NCBI GenBank assembly: GCA_030141605.1 | Contig: JAQGDQ010000184.1 | Span: forward strand, 358,001-422,000 | Source of the DNA: Tubiluchus corallicola | Taxonomy: Eukaryota > Priapulida > Priapulimorpha > Priapulimorphida > Tubiluchidae | Direction: 5' to 3' | DNA length: 64,000 bases | Shown here: in pieces, positions 62,143-64,000 of the stretch | Position numbering within the stretch: the first letter of the stretch is position 1 | Layout of the letters: every line of letters begins with the position of its first letter | Position numbers and translations under genes: made by a program | The notes under the pieces: generated by a model | What the model was told of the DNA's origin: nothing | Databases searched by the model: none | Seen by the model: the letters and a program-made list of their open reading frames with translations, nothing else

Positions 62143-64000
62143 CCGTTCATTCACAAGCAATCTTATGACAGATACTGCGGGTATTCCAGAATCGTGGCAG
62201 TAGCAAAGCTTCTTCCGCCTTGGAACAAGGGCAGTTCTTTCCAAACAGTCTTAAGGTCATGTATATATTGTTGATTTCCTATTCAAATAGAGAATCCAAG
62301 TCCAAAACGGAAATTAAGAACCATGAATTAAAAATTAGCATGAAAGGTATTGGTACTTGAGCAATTAAATTGAATTTCAATACTTTTAATCGAAACTTAA
62401 TACAAGTTAGCACTAATACGAAAATTTCTTGTTAAAATTGAAGTGTCTATTTTTTGCTATTTCATTTCAACTCGGCCTTAAATATACAAATGTAAACAAC
62501 TTTCTAAACGGATTCAATGTACGAATCAGACGTACAAACAACATGAAGTCTGTCACTGAAGTTACTTTCTTACTTAAGAAGTTAGATCACAAACTATGAA
62601 AAAGGGGAGCCTACTGAAAACAGGGTGGTCAGGTTTGTTACAAGGCAGGATCCGCATTGTTGAGGGTGTAAGGTGCCAGACAAAAGTTCTGTCCTCGGTA
62701 GGTTGAGTGTTGAAGGTCAACATTTTTACTGCATTCATTCTGCAACGTCGAACTTTTGGGTAAAGTTTTGATCACACTCATTCTCTCATTCATTCACTCA
62801 CTCACTCACTCGCTTGCTCACTTATTCACTCGCTTGCTCAACTTATTCACTCACTCCTCTAAAATTTATTAGGTTGAAATTTAATCATGTACACTTTAAT
62901 CATGTAAATTTAACTATTAGGAGCTTTTTTGCAATAGCTTTTTTGTCACAACGAATCTCTGACTTGCAGAAATTTTGTAGCCCGAGGGAACATGATGAAT
63001 ATGAATAGAACAATAATACAGCTGTAAGGAGCTTAGCTTAGCGCAAAATAATTTTATGAATATCCATATGTACATACGTGGAACTTTTACATCCTGTAAT
63101 TCACAGCCTAAAGTCTCTCGGTGAGCAAAGTGCTTTGCAATTTTAGTAAAACTATTCGTGTTTGTCTTACCAATTATTTGCTGGTCACTGCAATAATTGT
63201 AAACAAGTTTAACTTCCGCTATCAACTACTGCATAGATCAAAGAGCTGATTCTTTATTTTAAATTTCATTATTATTTTTATAGTCACACTTACTTCATTT
63301 TCAAGCTGCTGCCTGCTTTTAGTTGTGCTCTTAGTACCATAATTAAGTAATAATTAGTGTCACTAGACAACAATATTACGTTAGGTAATTGTTACAAATC
63401 ATAAGTAAGGCTTATAGTTGGTAGAAGAGGGTAAATTTAGAAAAGTGGAGCTTCTTCAGTCATGAACGTGTTTTTCTCATTTTTGACACCAAATTTCATT
63501 GCCATTTTACCCGAAGGTTTAAAAAGCACCCTAATGTAATTTACCCTCACCCTCACATAATATACTAACTTTAAAATTAATTAATAATTATTTAAGTTAA
63601 TCTCAAGATTTTACAAAATCAGCAGTGCGCGCGAAGTTTGGTTACCCGTAATACAAAATGAACAAGTACATTTTGTAAAATTTTGGCTTAATTAGTATAT
63701 AGTTAATTGTTTTAATTAGTTTTAAGTAAGAAGTAGATTTATAGCTACTAAATCCTCTATATTACTAGAAATGGCATTGAAGGCAGCTTGAGTTATGAAG
63801 TATTTAGTGATCAAAAGTTTTCAAGCATCACTCGTATAATTTTATAAATGGCCTTCGCTTTTTATGATAATTTCTTATGTTTGCACCTCTTAATAAGACC
63901 ATTACGTTTGGAAGTTAAATTTTACCCTTTTCAGCAGTTTCGTGAATTGTAATTAAGAAATGTTGCGTATAAAGTTATGGGGTGTTCCGTTTAGCATTTT
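62143..64000. other. No gene; (ACTC)n repeat
   Basis: The region holds a (CATT)/(CACT) tetranucleotide repeat at about 62775-62855 and otherwise AT-rich sequence. No coding region, RNA gene or element is supportable. Confidence 0.5.

Overview
The window looks like nuclear DNA from an invertebrate animal. It is AT-rich, most of it does not code, and it is full of microsatellites, broken non-LTR retrotransposons (LINEs), SINE-like elements and fold-back elements. TTAGGG-type motifs occur at three places, which argues against an insect. The two clear genes are rhodopsin-family peptide receptors of the short neuropeptide F / prolactin-releasing-peptide / NPY-like kind. That fits a bilaterian, perhaps a lophotrochozoan, but the phylum cannot be fixed from this sequence alone.

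Layout. 1-2.4 kb: a LINE 3' fragment carrying a YADD reverse-transcriptase motif, with long (CT)n tracts on both sides. 4.3-4.6 kb: a TATA box followed by an exon-like block with a consensus splice donor; a second exon-like block with a strong donor lies at 9.2-9.5 kb. 9.9-12.8 kb: two minisatellite pairs in inverted orientation, with a LINE tail between them. 17.6-22.1 kb: triplet microsatellites, a diverged tandem repeat, and a striking 63-bp minisatellite of about 26 copies whose minus strand is open in a 21-residue frame. 23.5-31.0 kb: fold-back elements, the largest being a ~730-bp near-perfect-symmetry inverted repeat with a tRNA-like centre. 33.7-42.3 kb: a TTAA-flanked MITE, purine and pyrimidine tracts, a SINE, a decayed LINE and a TA-flanked non-autonomous DNA transposon.

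42.9-53.8 kb: two intronless-in-CDS receptor paralogues, both on the plus strand and about 8.5 kb apart. A SINE, a small fold-back element and a LINE tail lie between them. The receptors match each other residue for residue from TM1 into the second extracellular loop, so they look like a local duplication. They differ at the DRY motif, in the second extracellular loop and in the length of the C-terminal tail.

55-62.2 kb: several short, GC-richer exon-like blocks with good splice signals suggest one or more spliced plus-strand genes that single-ORF inspection misses. Another LINE fragment (FADD motif) lies here, again bracketed by microsatellites of matching composition. All family calls are by reading motifs by eye; no searches were run.
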